This document shows positions 25,496 to 34,047 of a DNA stretch of 34,190 nucleotides, piece after piece. Below the pieces are notes generated by a model. That model worked only from the letters and a program-made list of their open reading frames with translations. It was not told where the DNA came from and did no database searches. Within the stretch, counting starts at the first letter, position 1. Each line of letters opens with the position of its first letter. Source of the DNA: JAVBLP01 sp052034625 (GTDB taxonomy: Bacteria; Elusimicrobiota; Endomicrobiia; Endomicrobiales; Endomicrobiaceae); NCBI GenBank assembly GCA_052034625.1, contig JBPOII010000014.1, positions 1-34,190 on the forward strand. The letters run 5' to 3'. The translations under genes were made by a program, and so were the position numbers.

Positions 25496-25855
25496 TTAAA
25501 ATTCTAAACCGCTTTCTCTTGCCGCTTCTGCTAAAGCTTTTACTTTTCCGGTATACTCATAGCCTCTGCGATCAAAGACAACCTTTTTAACACCTTTTTC
25601 TGCCGCTTTCTTTGCAATCAAATCACCGACAGATTTGGCAGCCGCTACAGTATCTGTAACATTCAATTTGCCTTTAAGTTCAGGAGAAAGTGTTGATGCA
25701 GCCGCAAGCGTTGTTCCGCTGACATCATCTATTACCTGAGCATATATGTGTTTATGTCCGCGATATATGCTTAAGCGCGGTCTTTCTTTTGTACCTTCAA
25801 TTTTATTTCTTACTCTTTTAACTCGATAGTCAAATCTTTTTTTTGAATCTTTCAT
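25496..25855 (-). CDS. rplR: 50S ribosomal protein L18
   Basis: 119-aa 5S rRNA-binding protein. Conserved RVRNKIEGTKERPRLSIYRG and FDRRGYEYTGKVKALAEAAR are present at the expected places. It lies between rplF and rpsE. Confidence 0.97.
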   Translation of the reverse strand: MKDSKKRFDYRVKRVRNKIEGTKERPRLSIYRGHKHIYAQVIDDVSGTTLAAASTLSPELKGKLNVTDTVAAAKSVGDLIAKKAAEKGVKKVVFDRRGYEYTGKVKALAEAARESGLEF

Positions 25856-25864
25856 CTAAACCCT

Positions 25865-26431
25865 CTATTTTTTGCCGCCTGCTGCTGCTTTACCGGCTTT
25901 TCTTATTATGTGTTCACCGACATACTTTATTCCGTAACCTTTATACGGTTCTGCAGGTTTTACGGCTCTTACTTTTGCAGAAAATGCTCCGACTTCATAT
26001 TTATCTATTCCTGTTACGGTAACCAGCGTGCTTTTGTCAGGAGTAAGCGCCACAGTAACTTTAACTGCAGAAGGAATTTGTAATGTTACCGTATGCGAGT
26101 AACCTACTGACAAAACAAGATTTTTGCCACCTTCAATACTGGCTTTATAACCAAGCCCGCTAACTTCCAACTCTTTTTTAAATCCTTTTGTAACACCTTC
26201 AACCATATTTACGATAAGACCTCTATAGAGGCCGTGCATCATATTATGTTCCCTGGAGTTACCAAGAGGCTCGACAAGCAAATTGTTGTCTTTATCAATT
26301 TTTACTGTTATCTTTCTATCAATTACCTGCGAAAGTTTCCCTCCGGGGCCTGATACTTCCACAACTCCGTTCTTAAATTCTGCTTTTACTTTCTCCGGTA
26401 AGTGAATTGGTTTTTTACCTAAGCGACTCAT
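25865..26431 (-). CDS. rplF: 50S ribosomal protein L6
   Basis: 188 aa, two-domain protein near the GTPase centre. MSRLGKKPIHLPE at the start and EPYKGYGIKYVGEHIIRKAG near the end are diagnostic. The short Lys/Ala/Gly tail is slightly longer than usual. Confidence 0.97.
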   Translation of the reverse strand: MSRLGKKPIHLPEKVKAEFKNGVVEVSGPGGKLSQVIDRKITVKIDKDNNLLVEPLGNSREHNMMHGLYRGLIVNMVEGVTKGFKKELEVSGLGYKASIEGGKNLVLSVGYSHTVTLQIPSAVKVTVALTPDKSTLVTVTGIDKYEVGAFSAKVRAVKPAEPYKGYGIKYVGEHIIRKAGKAAAGGKK

Positions 26432-26455
26432 TTTTTGATCCTCAATATAAAATTT

Positions 26456-26851
26456 TTACCAAACATACGCTATTACTTCGCCGCCGACTTTTTCTTTTTT
26501 AGTCTGTTTATCTGTCATAATACCTTTCGACGTCGAAACAATTGTTACGCCTAATCCGCCATAAGTTTTTGGCATATCGGCATATCCTTTATAAATTCTC
26601 AAACTTGATTTAGAAACTCTTTTGATACCTTGAAGAACCTGTCTGCCTTCCGGAGTATATTTAAGATATATCCTTAAAACGCCCTGTTTATGATCTTCAA
26701 TATTTTTGTAATTTGCAATATAACCTTCATCTTTCAAAATTCTAGCAATTTCAATCTTTACTTTTGAAGAAGGAACATCGACTTTTTCATGCAATTTTGC
26801 ATTCGCATTTCTTATGCGTGAAAACATATCTGATATTGGATCTGTAATCAT
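26456..26851 (-). CDS. rpsH: 30S ribosomal protein S8
   Basis: 131-aa central-domain assembly protein, beginning MITDPISDMFSRIRNAN and ending with the STSKGIMTDKQTKKEKVGGE segment. In E. coli S8 represses the spc operon by binding near rplE; no such site was recognised here. Confidence 0.97.
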   Translation of the reverse strand: MITDPISDMFSRIRNANAKLHEKVDVPSSKVKIEIARILKDEGYIANYKNIEDHKQGVLRIYLKYTPEGRQVLQGIKRVSKSSLRIYKGYADMPKTYGGLGVTIVSTSKGIMTDKQTKKEKVGGEVIAYVW

Positions 26852-26875
26852 TCAACCAACCTCTTTTAAAAATAA

Positions 26876-27061
26876 TTACCAGCTTGATTTTGTAACGCCT
26901 GGTATTTCGCCGTTATGTGCTAATTTGCGTAAACATATTCTGCAAAGACCGAAATCTCTGTAAAAGCCGCGCGGTCTTCCACACAGGCGACATCTATTCC
27001 TGTACCGCGTTGCAAATTTCTGAGGTTTACGCATCTTTGCTGTTGCTGAAGTTGTAGCCAT
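26876..27061 (-). CDS. rpsN: 30S ribosomal protein S14, zinc type
   Basis: 61-aa short form with the zinc site CRLCGRPRGFYRDFGLCRIC. It is the C+ type, without the longer zinc-free insertion of the E. coli form. It sits between rplE and rpsH. Confidence 0.97.
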   Translation of the reverse strand: MATTSATAKMRKPQKFATRYRNRCRLCGRPRGFYRDFGLCRICLRKLAHNGEIPGVTKSSW

Positions 27062-27073
27062 TAAAGTCCTCTT

Positions 27074-27631
27074 TTATTTATTATCTCTTTTTTTGAACGG
27101 CATGCCGAGCGATTCCAATAAAGCTTTTGCATGTTCGTCTTTTTCTGCCGTTGTTACTATAGTTATATTCATTCCTCTTGGTTTATCTGATTTTTCAACA
27201 TTGATCTCAGGGAATATATACTGTTCCGTAAGACCCAAGTTAAAATTGCCATGACCGTCAAAACCATTAGGTTCAATTCCTCTGAAGTCTCTTATACGGG
27301 GAATTGCAATATTGATAAGTCTGTCTAGAAACTCATACATTCTAGCACTTCTTAATGTTACTTTTACGCCTATAGGCATACCTGCACGGAGCTTAAAGTT
27401 AGATACTGATTTTTTTGCTCTGCAAACAATGGGTTTCTGCCCTGTTATAGCCGAAAGCTCGGCTAGAGCAATATCTAAAGCTTTAATATTTTCTTTTGCT
27501 TCGCCAATTCCTATATTGATCACGATTTTATCAAGTTTTGGTACCTGATGTACATTTTTAAAACTGAACTGTTTCAAAAGTTCGTCTGCTACATTTTTGT
27601 GATAAAATTCTTTTAAACGAGGTTGATTCAT
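27074..27631 (-). CDS. rplE: 50S ribosomal protein L5
   Basis: 185-aa 5S rRNA-binding protein of the central protuberance. KIVINIGIGEAKEN, GQKPIVCRAKKSVSNFKLR and the GMNITIVTTAEKDEHAKALL end are conserved. Confidence 0.97.
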   Translation of the reverse strand: MNQPRLKEFYHKNVADELLKQFSFKNVHQVPKLDKIVINIGIGEAKENIKALDIALAELSAITGQKPIVCRAKKSVSNFKLRAGMPIGVKVTLRSARMYEFLDRLINIAIPRIRDFRGIEPNGFDGHGNFNLGLTEQYIFPEINVEKSDKPRGMNITIVTTAEKDEHAKALLESLGMPFKKRDNK

Positions 27632-27642
27632 TATAATTTCCC

Positions 27643-27954
27643 TTATACTATCATTTCACCGCATCTGCGGCATATTCTGATTTTTTTACCGTCTGAAAGC
27701 GAATCAAACTTAGGTCTCGATGCCTGTTCGCATTTCGGACACAAAAGCATAACTTTGCTCATAGCTATAGGAGCTTCTTTTTCACGAATCCCTCCCGGAT
27801 CTCTCTGGGTAGGTTTCGTGTGCCTTTTAACAAAATTAACTTTTGAAACAACAACTTTTTCTTTGTCAGGAAAAACTTTTAAAACTTCGCCTTTTTTTCC
27901 TTTATCCTTGCCTGATAATACAACTACTTTGTCTTTCTTCTTGATATTAAGCAT
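27643..27954 (-). CDS. rplX: 50S ribosomal protein L24 (with CxxC pairs)
   Basis: 103-aa assembly-initiator protein with a KOW motif (KDKVVVLSGKDKGKKGEVL). The C-terminal half has LCPKC and CRRC pairs, a zinc-ribbon-like form not found in E. coli L24. Confidence 0.96.
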   Translation of the reverse strand: MLNIKKKDKVVVLSGKDKGKKGEVLKVFPDKEKVVVSKVNFVKRHTKPTQRDPGGIREKEAPIAMSKVMLLCPKCEQASRPKFDSLSDGKKIRICRRCGEMIV

Positions 27955-27973
27955 TTTTATATCCCATTAACGA

Positions 27974-28342
27974 TTATATTACTTCCGGAGCCAAAGAAAT
28001 AATTTTAAGATAATTATTTTCTCTGAGTTCTCTTGCTACCGGTCCAAAAATACGCGTACCTTTAGGTTCGCCTTCATCATTGATAATAACAGCTGCATTA
28101 TCATCAAATTTAATATAAGTCCCGTCTTTACGGCGTATTTCTTTTACAGTACGCACGATTACGGCTTTAATAACATCACCTTTTTTAATGTTTGCATGAG
28201 GTATAGCATCCTGAACGGAAGCATGAATGACATCACCTATGCTTGCATAACGGCGATTTAAACCTTTTGTAACTCTAAAGCAGCGAATTTTTCTAGCGCC
28301 GGAGTTATCTGCTACATTTAAAATAGTTCTTTCCTGAATCAT
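27974..28342 (-). CDS. rplN: 50S ribosomal protein L14
   Basis: 122 aa, the universal length. MIQERTILNVADNSGARKI, DNAAVIINDEGEPKGTRIFG and the PVARELRENNYLKIISLAPE end are fully conserved. Confidence 0.98.
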   Translation of the reverse strand: MIQERTILNVADNSGARKIRCFRVTKGLNRRYASIGDVIHASVQDAIPHANIKKGDVIKAVIVRTVKEIRRKDGTYIKFDDNAAVIINDEGEPKGTRIFGPVARELRENNYLKIISLAPEVI

Positions 28343-28365
28343 TTTTATTCCTCAAATTAAGCTCG

Positions 28366-28626
28366 TCATTCTTGTGCTTTGCTTATTATTTCAACCATAA
28401 TCCATCTCTTCGTTTTTGAGAGAGGTCTGCTTTCCATAATCTTGACGGTATCGCCGATTTTTGAAGCATTCTCTTCATCGTGCACAGCAAACTTGCTTTT
28501 GCTGCGGATTACGCGATCATACAAGGAATGACGGTATGTTCTTTCAACAGACACCAGCCTTGTTTTACTGCTTTTATCACTTACAACTATACCTGTACGG
28601 TATTTGCGTTTTCCACGTTCAGCCAT
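28366..28626 (-). CDS. rpsQ: 30S ribosomal protein S17
   Basis: 86-aa OB-fold protein. RKYRTGIVVSDKSSKTRLV and GDTVKIMESRPLSKTKRW match the family. It follows rpmC. Confidence 0.96.
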   Translation of the reverse strand: MAERGKRKYRTGIVVSDKSSKTRLVSVERTYRHSLYDRVIRSKSKFAVHDEENASKIGDTVKIMESRPLSKTKRWIMVEIISKAQE

Positions 28627-28652
28627 TTTTCCTTCCTATTATTGCGTCTATA

Positions 28653-28856
28653 TTATTTAGACTCATTCTTTTGCGCAAGAAGCGTTTTCACTCTTGCAAT
28701 GTCTCTTCTCAAATTTCTTATTTGAAGCCCGTTTTTTAGAGGGGCTGTCGAATGACGGAACTTTAATTTAAACATTTTGTCGCGCATGTCATTAAGCTTA
28801 ACAACAAGTTCCGCATCAGACATATTTTTCATTTCAATCCAATTTTTACTTTTCAT
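28653..28856 (-). CDS. rpmC: 50S ribosomal protein L29
   Basis: 67-aa two-helix protein at the tunnel exit. The start at 28856 (MKSKNWIEMKNMSDAEL) gives the family length and lies 22 nt after rplP. An earlier ATG at 28934 would add 26 unrelated residues inside rplP. The ribosome site is weak (GGTAAG), so coupling from rplP is likely. The C-terminal LRRDIARVKTLLAQK is typical. Confidence 0.93.
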   Translation of the reverse strand: MKSKNWIEMKNMSDAELVVKLNDMRDKMFKLKFRHSTAPLKNGLQIRNLRRDIARVKTLLAQKNESK

Positions 28857-28878
28857 CTTACCATTCCATTTCAGAATA

Positions 28879-29292
28879 TTAAATTTCTGCTCTAACCAAT
28901 ATTTTTGTTTGTATCGGGAGTTTGTTTGAGGCAAGTTTTAGAGCTTTTCTTGCTTCTGCTTCAGGAATTCCTTCCATTTCAAACATTACTCTTCCCGGCT
29001 TTACTACTGCAACCCAAAACTGCGGATCGCCTTTACCCTTACCCATTCTGGTTTCAGCAGGCTTCTTTGTGATCGGTTTATCAGGGAATATTCTGATCCA
29101 GATCTTTCCGCCTTTTTTTGTAAACCTTGAGAGGGTTATACGTGCAGCTTCTATCTGATTGCTGTTTATCCACACAGGTTCCAAAGCTTGAAGACCGTAC
29201 TGACCGAAAGCCAGATACGTTCCGCCTTTCGCTTTTCCCTTCATTCTTCCCCTGTGGGTCTTTCTATATTTTACTCTTTTTGGCATCAACAT
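28879..29292 (-). CDS. rplP: 50S ribosomal protein L16
   Basis: 137-aa protein near the peptidyl transferase centre and A-site tRNA. MLMPKRVKYRKTHRGRMKG, MGKGKGDPQFWVAVVKPGRV and MFEMEGIPEAEARKAL are diagnostic. Confidence 0.98.
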   Translation of the reverse strand: MLMPKRVKYRKTHRGRMKGKAKGGTYLAFGQYGLQALEPVWINSNQIEAARITLSRFTKKGGKIWIRIFPDKPITKKPAETRMGKGKGDPQFWVAVVKPGRVMFEMEGIPEAEARKALKLASNKLPIQTKILVRAEI

Positions 29293-29322
29293 ATTAATGT
29301 CCTCTAACTTTTATGTCTTATT

Positions 29323-30042
29323 TTATTTAGACTCTTCTTCCTGCTGCTGTTGCTCTGTTCCTTCTATGCTTTCAGCATCAACAGCTTTTGCTTCTTCAAA
29401 CAATTCTTTCGTTGTTTTCTTGAAGTGTTCTTTCTTAAATATCCAAACTTTCACGCCAATCTGTCCCATGGTCGTATACGCTTCGGTAAAACCATAATCA
29501 ATATCAGCTCTAAAAGTCTGCAAAGGTACTCTTCCTTCCTTAAGCCACTCGGTTCTTGCAATTTCTGCTCCGCCGAGTCTGCCTGAAACCATAACTTTAA
29601 TTCCCTGAGCACCTGCCGCCATTGCTTTTTCAATGGTTTTTTTCATCGCTCTTCTGAAAGCGATCTGTTTTTCCAATTGGAATGCAATACTTTCTGCCGC
29701 AAGCTGGGCATCAGTTTCAGGTCTCTTTATTTCCATAACATTGACAAAAGTTTTTCTTGCCGTCATAGATTCTATTTCTTTTCTGAGGTTTTCTATACCT
29801 TGTCCGCCTTTTCCAATAACAATACCGGGACGGGCAGTATAAATATTTACTCTTAAATATTTACCCGCTCTTTCAATACCGATCTTTGATACGGAAGCCA
29901 TTTTAAGACTGTCTTTTAAATAGGTTCTTATACGGCGGTCTTCTTCTATAAAATCAGGCATCTCTTTTAAATTAAACCACTTAGATTCCCAATCTTTGAT
30001 ATACCCCAGTCTTACACTTTTAGGATGAACTTTTTGCCCCAT
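29323..30042 (-). CDS. rpsC: 30S ribosomal protein S3
   Basis: 239 aa with the KH domain (GIVIGKGGQGIENLRKEIE) and the S3 C-terminal domain (GRLGGAEIARTEWLKEGRVPL). A Glu/Gln-rich tail of about 22 residues (with QQQQEEESK) extends past the usual end. Confidence 0.97.
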   Translation of the reverse strand: MGQKVHPKSVRLGYIKDWESKWFNLKEMPDFIEEDRRIRTYLKDSLKMASVSKIGIERAGKYLRVNIYTARPGIVIGKGGQGIENLRKEIESMTARKTFVNVMEIKRPETDAQLAAESIAFQLEKQIAFRRAMKKTIEKAMAAGAQGIKVMVSGRLGGAEIARTEWLKEGRVPLQTFRADIDYGFTEAYTTMGQIGVKVWIFKKEHFKKTTKELFEEAKAVDAESIEGTEQQQQEEESK

Positions 30043-30064
30043 ATTTTTGCCTTACCCTTTTACC

Positions 30065-30592
30065 TTATTTTTTCTCTTCTTTTACTACTTCTTTTTTTGC
30101 TGCTTTCTTCTCAGAAGATACATCTTTTTCAACTGCTTCTTTCTTCGCTGAAAGAACGTCTTTTTTTACTTCTTCTTTTTTTGTTTCAACTGTTTTTTCC
30201 GCCGCAGGAGCTGCTGCCGCGACAGTTTTCTTTACAGTTTTTTTCTTTCTTTTTTCAGGAGCAACACCGACATCAGTTACAACGATAGTAAGATGAGATG
30301 TTCTCTTTTTTATAGGCATGCCTCTGCCCATAGGCCCCGGTCTCATTCTTTTAAGAATAGGACCGTCTCCTACCCATGCCTCTTTAACTTTAAGATTTGA
30401 ATAATCTTTGAGTCTTCCTGAGTTTGCAGTTGCACTTTTCAAAACTTTCTCAACAAGCGTTGCAGAAGATTTTGGAAGAAAAGAAAGCACTTCAAACGCT
30501 TTTGAGACTCTTTTGCCTCTTATAAGCGTACAAACCTGATTTACTTTTCTTGGTGTATATCTAACAAACTTTGCTGTTGCTTTTGCTTCCAT
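30065..30592 (-). CDS. rplV: 50S ribosomal protein L22 with long charged tail
   Basis: The first 115 residues are an ordinary L22 (KFVRYTPRKVNQVCTLIRGK, and the GRGMPIKKRTSHLTIVV tip that lines the exit tunnel). A 60-residue Lys/Glu/Ala/Val tail follows, giving 175 aa compared with about 110 in E. coli. The tail has repeats of the type VKKDV/EKDVSS/KKEVV and no predicted fold. It lies between rpsS and rpsC. Confidence 0.96.
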   Translation of the reverse strand: MEAKATAKFVRYTPRKVNQVCTLIRGKRVSKAFEVLSFLPKSSATLVEKVLKSATANSGRLKDYSNLKVKEAWVGDGPILKRMRPGPMGRGMPIKKRTSHLTIVVTDVGVAPEKRKKKTVKKTVAAAAPAAEKTVETKKEEVKKDVLSAKKEAVEKDVSSEKKAAKKEVVKEEKK

Positions 30593-30611
30593 CTTTTTTG
30601 TCCTTTTCTTT

Positions 30612-30896
30612 TTATGTAAGTGAAGTTTCCTGTTTCGTCATTCCGCCATGACCTTTAAAACTTCTTGTCGGAGCGAATTCACCGAGTTTATGCCCTACCA
30701 TCTGTTCCGATATGAATACCGGGAGAAACTTTTTGCCATTATGTATTGCAATTGTATGGCCAACGAAATCAGGCGTTATTACACATGCTCTTGCCCACGT
30801 TTTTATAACTTTTTTGTCGCCGGTTTCATTGAGCTTTTGCATTTTTTTCAAAAGCTTCTGATCTACATATGGTCCTTTTTTAGTTGAACGACTCAT
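30612..30896 (-). CDS. rpsS: 30S ribosomal protein S19
   Basis: 94-aa head protein. MSRSTKKGPYVDQKLLKK and the GHKLGEFAPTRSFKGHG segment are diagnostic. Confidence 0.97.
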   Translation of the reverse strand: MSRSTKKGPYVDQKLLKKMQKLNETGDKKVIKTWARACVITPDFVGHTIAIHNGKKFLPVFISEQMVGHKLGEFAPTRSFKGHGGMTKQETSLT

Positions 30897-30914
30897 TTAT
30901 TTTCTTCCTCTCTT

Positions 30915-31751
30915 CTATCTCTTTTTAGCCTTATTACGATGGCTTACTATTACCCAATCCCAAACTTTTGCAGATCTTGTTTTGAAACCTTTAGCAGGCT
31001 GGTTCCAAGGGCTTCTGGGCTGGTTATTACCTTTAGATCTGCCTCTGCCTCCACCGTGAGGATGGTCGACAGCATTCATTGCAGTTCCGCGGACATGAGG
31101 TTTGAACCCCATACGACGTTTTCTTCCTGCAGAGCCTATCGTAATGTTCTCATGGTCTAAATTACCTACCTGACCAATCGTTGCATAACAGTTTACACGA
31201 ACAAGTCTTATTTCTCCGGAAGGCATTCTTACGTGAGCATAGTCACCTTCTTTAGCAAGCAACTGGGCAGTAGCACCTGCCGAACGGACCAACTGTGCAC
31301 CTTTCCCAGGAACAAGTTCGAGGTTATGTATAAACGTACCTACGGGAATATTAGTAAGCGGAAGAGCATTTCCAACTTTTATCTCGGCATCCGGACCGGA
31401 CATAAGGGAATCTCCTACGTTTACACCCACAGGCTGGATTATGTATCTTTTTTCACCGTCTTCATAGCGTAAAAGCGCTATTCTGCTTGAACGGTTAGGA
31501 TCGTATTCTATTGCAATAACTTCCGCAGGCATATTGATCTTATCTCTTTTAAAATCAATAACTCTGTAGAATCTTTTGTGTTCGCCGCCTCTAAAACGGA
31601 CCATTATACGGCCCGTATTATTACGGCCGCCTTTCTTTTTTATAATTTTTACAAGAGATTTTTCCGGCTCTTTTTTGGTAATGTCTGAAAAATCTGAAAC
31701 AGACATCTGTCTTCTGGATTGTGTGTACGGTTTAAATGTTTTAATCGCCAT
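30915..31751 (-). CDS. rplB: 50S ribosomal protein L2
   Basis: 278-aa core 23S-binding protein needed for subunit joining. GGRNNTGRIMVRFRGGEHKR, KGAQLVRSAGATAQLLAKEG and the essential HPHGGGRGRSKG with its His are present. AGGAAA precedes the start. A 137-nt gap separates it from rplW. Confidence 0.98.
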   Translation of the reverse strand: MAIKTFKPYTQSRRQMSVSDFSDITKKEPEKSLVKIIKKKGGRNNTGRIMVRFRGGEHKRFYRVIDFKRDKINMPAEVIAIEYDPNRSSRIALLRYEDGEKRYIIQPVGVNVGDSLMSGPDAEIKVGNALPLTNIPVGTFIHNLELVPGKGAQLVRSAGATAQLLAKEGDYAHVRMPSGEIRLVRVNCYATIGQVGNLDHENITIGSAGRKRRMGFKPHVRGTAMNAVDHPHGGGRGRSKGNNQPRSPWNQPAKGFKTRSAKVWDWVIVSHRNKAKKR

Positions 31752-31888
31752 TTCTTCTTTTCCTGTTATCGGGCCTGCGCATTAAGCGTCTTAATTCTGC
31801 CCATATTTACTTCTGAGTAAACTAACCCTGCACCTGAATTATAATTAATCCAGGGCTGGATTTTAAGTTTACCAACGTCAGCCTTTTA
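31752..31888 (-). promoter_or_regulatory. Unusual structured gap between rplW and rplB
   Basis: The gap is 137 nt where neighbours usually leave 10-30. It can form three small hairpins: ATTAAG/CTTAAT (31781-31795), TTTACT/AGTAAA (31806-31821) and AATCCAG/CTGGATT (31847-31862). After the rplW stop and a second in-frame TAA, the same frame stays open for about 38 codons to a TAA near 31768, without an early start codon. It may be a regulatory leader or a gene remnant. Confidence 0.35.
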
Positions 31889-32176
31889 TTAGGCTTCGTC
31901 GACCATTTGAATTTCTTGGCCTTTGCCAAGCTTTACGATTGCTTTTTTCCAATCGCTTCTATATCCTGAGTGCATACCCAGTCTTTTACTTTTTCCTGCA
32001 TAATTTGCAGTATATACGCTTTCAACTTTCACATTAAACAAGGTTTCAACAGCCTGTTTAATTTGAAATTTATTCGCAGATTTAGCTACAACGAAAGTAT
32101 ATTTATTATCTTTTTCTTTCATAATAGCTGCTTTTTCTGTTACTATAGGTTTTTTAATTATGTTTCTTATATCCAT
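31889..32176 (-). CDS. rplW: 50S ribosomal protein L23
   Basis: 95-aa tunnel-exit protein that docks SRP and trigger factor. IIKKPIVTEKAAIMKEKDNK and the RLGMHSGYRSDWKKAIVKL end are typical. It ends in two tandem TAA codons. Confidence 0.96.
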   Translation of the reverse strand: MDIRNIIKKPIVTEKAAIMKEKDNKYTFVVAKSANKFQIKQAVETLFNVKVESVYTANYAGKSKRLGMHSGYRSDWKKAIVKLGKGQEIQMVDEA

Positions 32177-32193
32177 TTTATTCCCTGTCTAAT

Positions 32194-32814
32194 TTATAGA
32201 GACTGCCTTTCTTTGAGAATTTCAATTGCTTCAGGAGTTATTATGAGCTTATCTGCCCAAAGAACCTGATAAGTATTTATGTTTTTTGCATTCTCAACGA
32301 CTACATTTTCTATATTTCTTGCAGCAAGCTTAAAACCTGCATCCATATTAATCACAAAAACTACTTTTTTGCCTTCAACTTTAAAATTCTTTATAAGTTC
32401 GGCAACTTTTTTCGTCTTTGCTTCTTCAACTTTTACAGAATCAACAACTATAACATTGCCTTTCTGCAACTGGGCTGAAAATGCCATGTTCAAAGAAAGT
32501 TTCTTCTTCTGTTTAGACATTTTTGTATAGTAATCTCTCGGTTTAGGTCCAAAAATTACTCCGCCCTTTCTCCACAAAGGAGAATTTCTCTGGCCTGAGC
32601 GGGCATTACCCGTTCCTTTCTGTTTCCAAGGTTTAGCTCCTGAAAAAGAAACTTCGCCTCTGCTTTTTGTTTTGTGAGTGCCGGATCTCTGATTGTTCAA
32701 ATAAGCTGTCGTGATTTCATGCAGAAGCACCTTAGATACTTCTGTATTAAAAAAAGCAGGAAGCTCTATTTTTCCTTTTTCCTGACCCTTAGCATTATAG
32801 ACTATTGTATCCAT
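32194..32814 (-). CDS. rplD: 50S ribosomal protein L4
   Basis: 206-aa tunnel protein. TKSRGEVSFSGAKPWKQKGT and GNARSGQRNSPLWRKGGVIF identify it. In E. coli L4 represses its own S10 operon. Confidence 0.97.
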   Translation of the reverse strand: MDTIVYNAKGQEKGKIELPAFFNTEVSKVLLHEITTAYLNNQRSGTHKTKSRGEVSFSGAKPWKQKGTGNARSGQRNSPLWRKGGVIFGPKPRDYYTKMSKQKKKLSLNMAFSAQLQKGNVIVVDSVKVEEAKTKKVAELIKNFKVEGKKVVFVINMDAGFKLAARNIENVVVENAKNINTYQVLWADKLIITPEAIEILKERQSL

Positions 32815-32838
32815 TTTACATTCTCTCTCGAATTACGA

Positions 32839-33516
32839 TTATTTTTTCTTACTTTTTGCTTTTGCCGCTTCTTCCTGAATAACAGGTATTTTCTTAAGCG
32901 TATTATTAATAAGCAATGTTCCGGCTTTAACAGCAGGAACAGCTCCCTTTATAAGCATAAGGTTTTTTTCGGCATCAACATTTACAACCAACAATTTTTG
33001 GATTGTAACATATTCATTACCTAAATGTCCAGACATTTTCATGCCTTTGAGGACTTTTTGGGGACCCTGTCCGCCGCTGGATCCTCTTGCACGAGTTCTG
33101 TCTGACTGGCCATGAGACGTATTTTGTTTGCCAAAATTATGTCTTTTTATAACTCCGGCATATCCTTTACCTTTACTTATAGCAGATACATCAACATAGT
33201 CGCCTGCTTTAAACAGGTCAACTTTGATTTCCTGACCTATAGAGTAAGAAGACACATCATCGACTCTTACTTCTCTGAGAATTTTTTTAGGAGAGAGATT
33301 GTTTTTCTTAAAATAACCTGCTTGAGGCTTTATAAGTTTTTTTTCTTCTACATCTCCAAAACCAAGCTGAACGGCAGTGTAACCGTCTTTTTCAGCTGTA
33401 CGGACTCCTGTTATAACACAGGGGCCGGCTTCTACTACTGTTACAGGTATGAGATTTCCTTTGTCGTCGAAAACCTGAGTCATACCAATTTTTTTTCCAA
33501 TTATTGATTTTAACAT
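32839..33516 (-). CDS. rplC: 50S ribosomal protein L3
   Basis: 225 aa. MLKSIIGKKIGMTQVFDDKG and the extended loop HGQSDRTRARGSSGGQGPQK near the peptidyl transferase centre are present. The C-terminus has a Lys/Ala tail of about 12 residues. Confidence 0.97.
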   Translation of the reverse strand: MLKSIIGKKIGMTQVFDDKGNLIPVTVVEAGPCVITGVRTAEKDGYTAVQLGFGDVEEKKLIKPQAGYFKKNNLSPKKILREVRVDDVSSYSIGQEIKVDLFKAGDYVDVSAISKGKGYAGVIKRHNFGKQNTSHGQSDRTRARGSSGGQGPQKVLKGMKMSGHLGNEYVTIQKLLVVNVDAEKNLMLIKGAVPAVKAGTLLINNTLKKIPVIQEEAAKAKSKKK

Positions 33517-33554
33517 ATTTTCTCTCTAAAATTCAAGTATTTTTTAATTCACAA

Positions 33555-33881
33555 TTACATCTTTATTTCAATATCTACACCGGCAGGCAAATCAAGCTTC
33601 ATAAGTTCTTCAACTGTTTTAGATGAAGGCTCGCGAATATCGACTAACCTCTTGTGAATTCTCATTTCAAACTGTTCACGGGATTTCTTGTCTGTATGCA
33701 CAGATCTGTTCACCGTGTACTTTTTTATGTGTGTAGGAAGAAGCACAGGACCGGTTATAGCTGCTCCGGTACGCCTTGCTGTTTCTACGATTTTTGCAAG
33801 CGAATCATCTAACATCTTATGATCGTATGCTCTTAACTTAATTCTTAAACGTTGGGTTGGACCTGTTTTTTCATTTACCAT
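33555..33881 (-). CDS. rpsJ: 30S ribosomal protein S10
   Basis: 108-aa head protein and NusE antitermination factor. RLRIKLRAYDHKMLDDSLAK and GPVLLPTHIKKYTVNRS are diagnostic. It is the first gene of the S10 cluster after tuf. Confidence 0.98.
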   Translation of the reverse strand: MVNEKTGPTQRLRIKLRAYDHKMLDDSLAKIVETARRTGAAITGPVLLPTHIKKYTVNRSVHTDKKSREQFEMRIHKRLVDIREPSSKTVEELMKLDLPAGVDIEIKM

Positions 33882-34047
33882 AAATTCTTAATCCTGTTTG
33901 TTTTTTTACTTTTATTTATAAAGTTTGTGCTGCCAGACTAATGTATCTTTTTAAGATACGACAACTCCCCGCCAGAGGATAAACTTTACAATTAATATAA
34001 TCCACAGTGAGCGACAAATAGCCGCTCACTGTGAATTTATATCTTCT
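33882..34047 (-). promoter_or_regulatory. tuf-rpsJ gap with inverted repeats
   Basis: A perfect 11-bp inverted repeat, CACAGTGAGCG (34003-34013) with CGCTCACTGTG (34023-34033), has a 9-nt loop just after the tuf stop. No U-run follows it on the minus strand, so it is more likely an RNA-processing or attenuation hairpin than a full terminator. A second hairpin, GTATCTT/AAGATAC with a 3-nt loop, lies at 33943-33959. No clear promoter was found. CAGGAT precedes the rpsJ start. Confidence 0.5.

Noticed and set aside
28856..28934. Longer L29 start at 28934
   Set aside because: It adds 26 residues unlike L29 and sits inside rplP; the start at 28856 gives the normal length.
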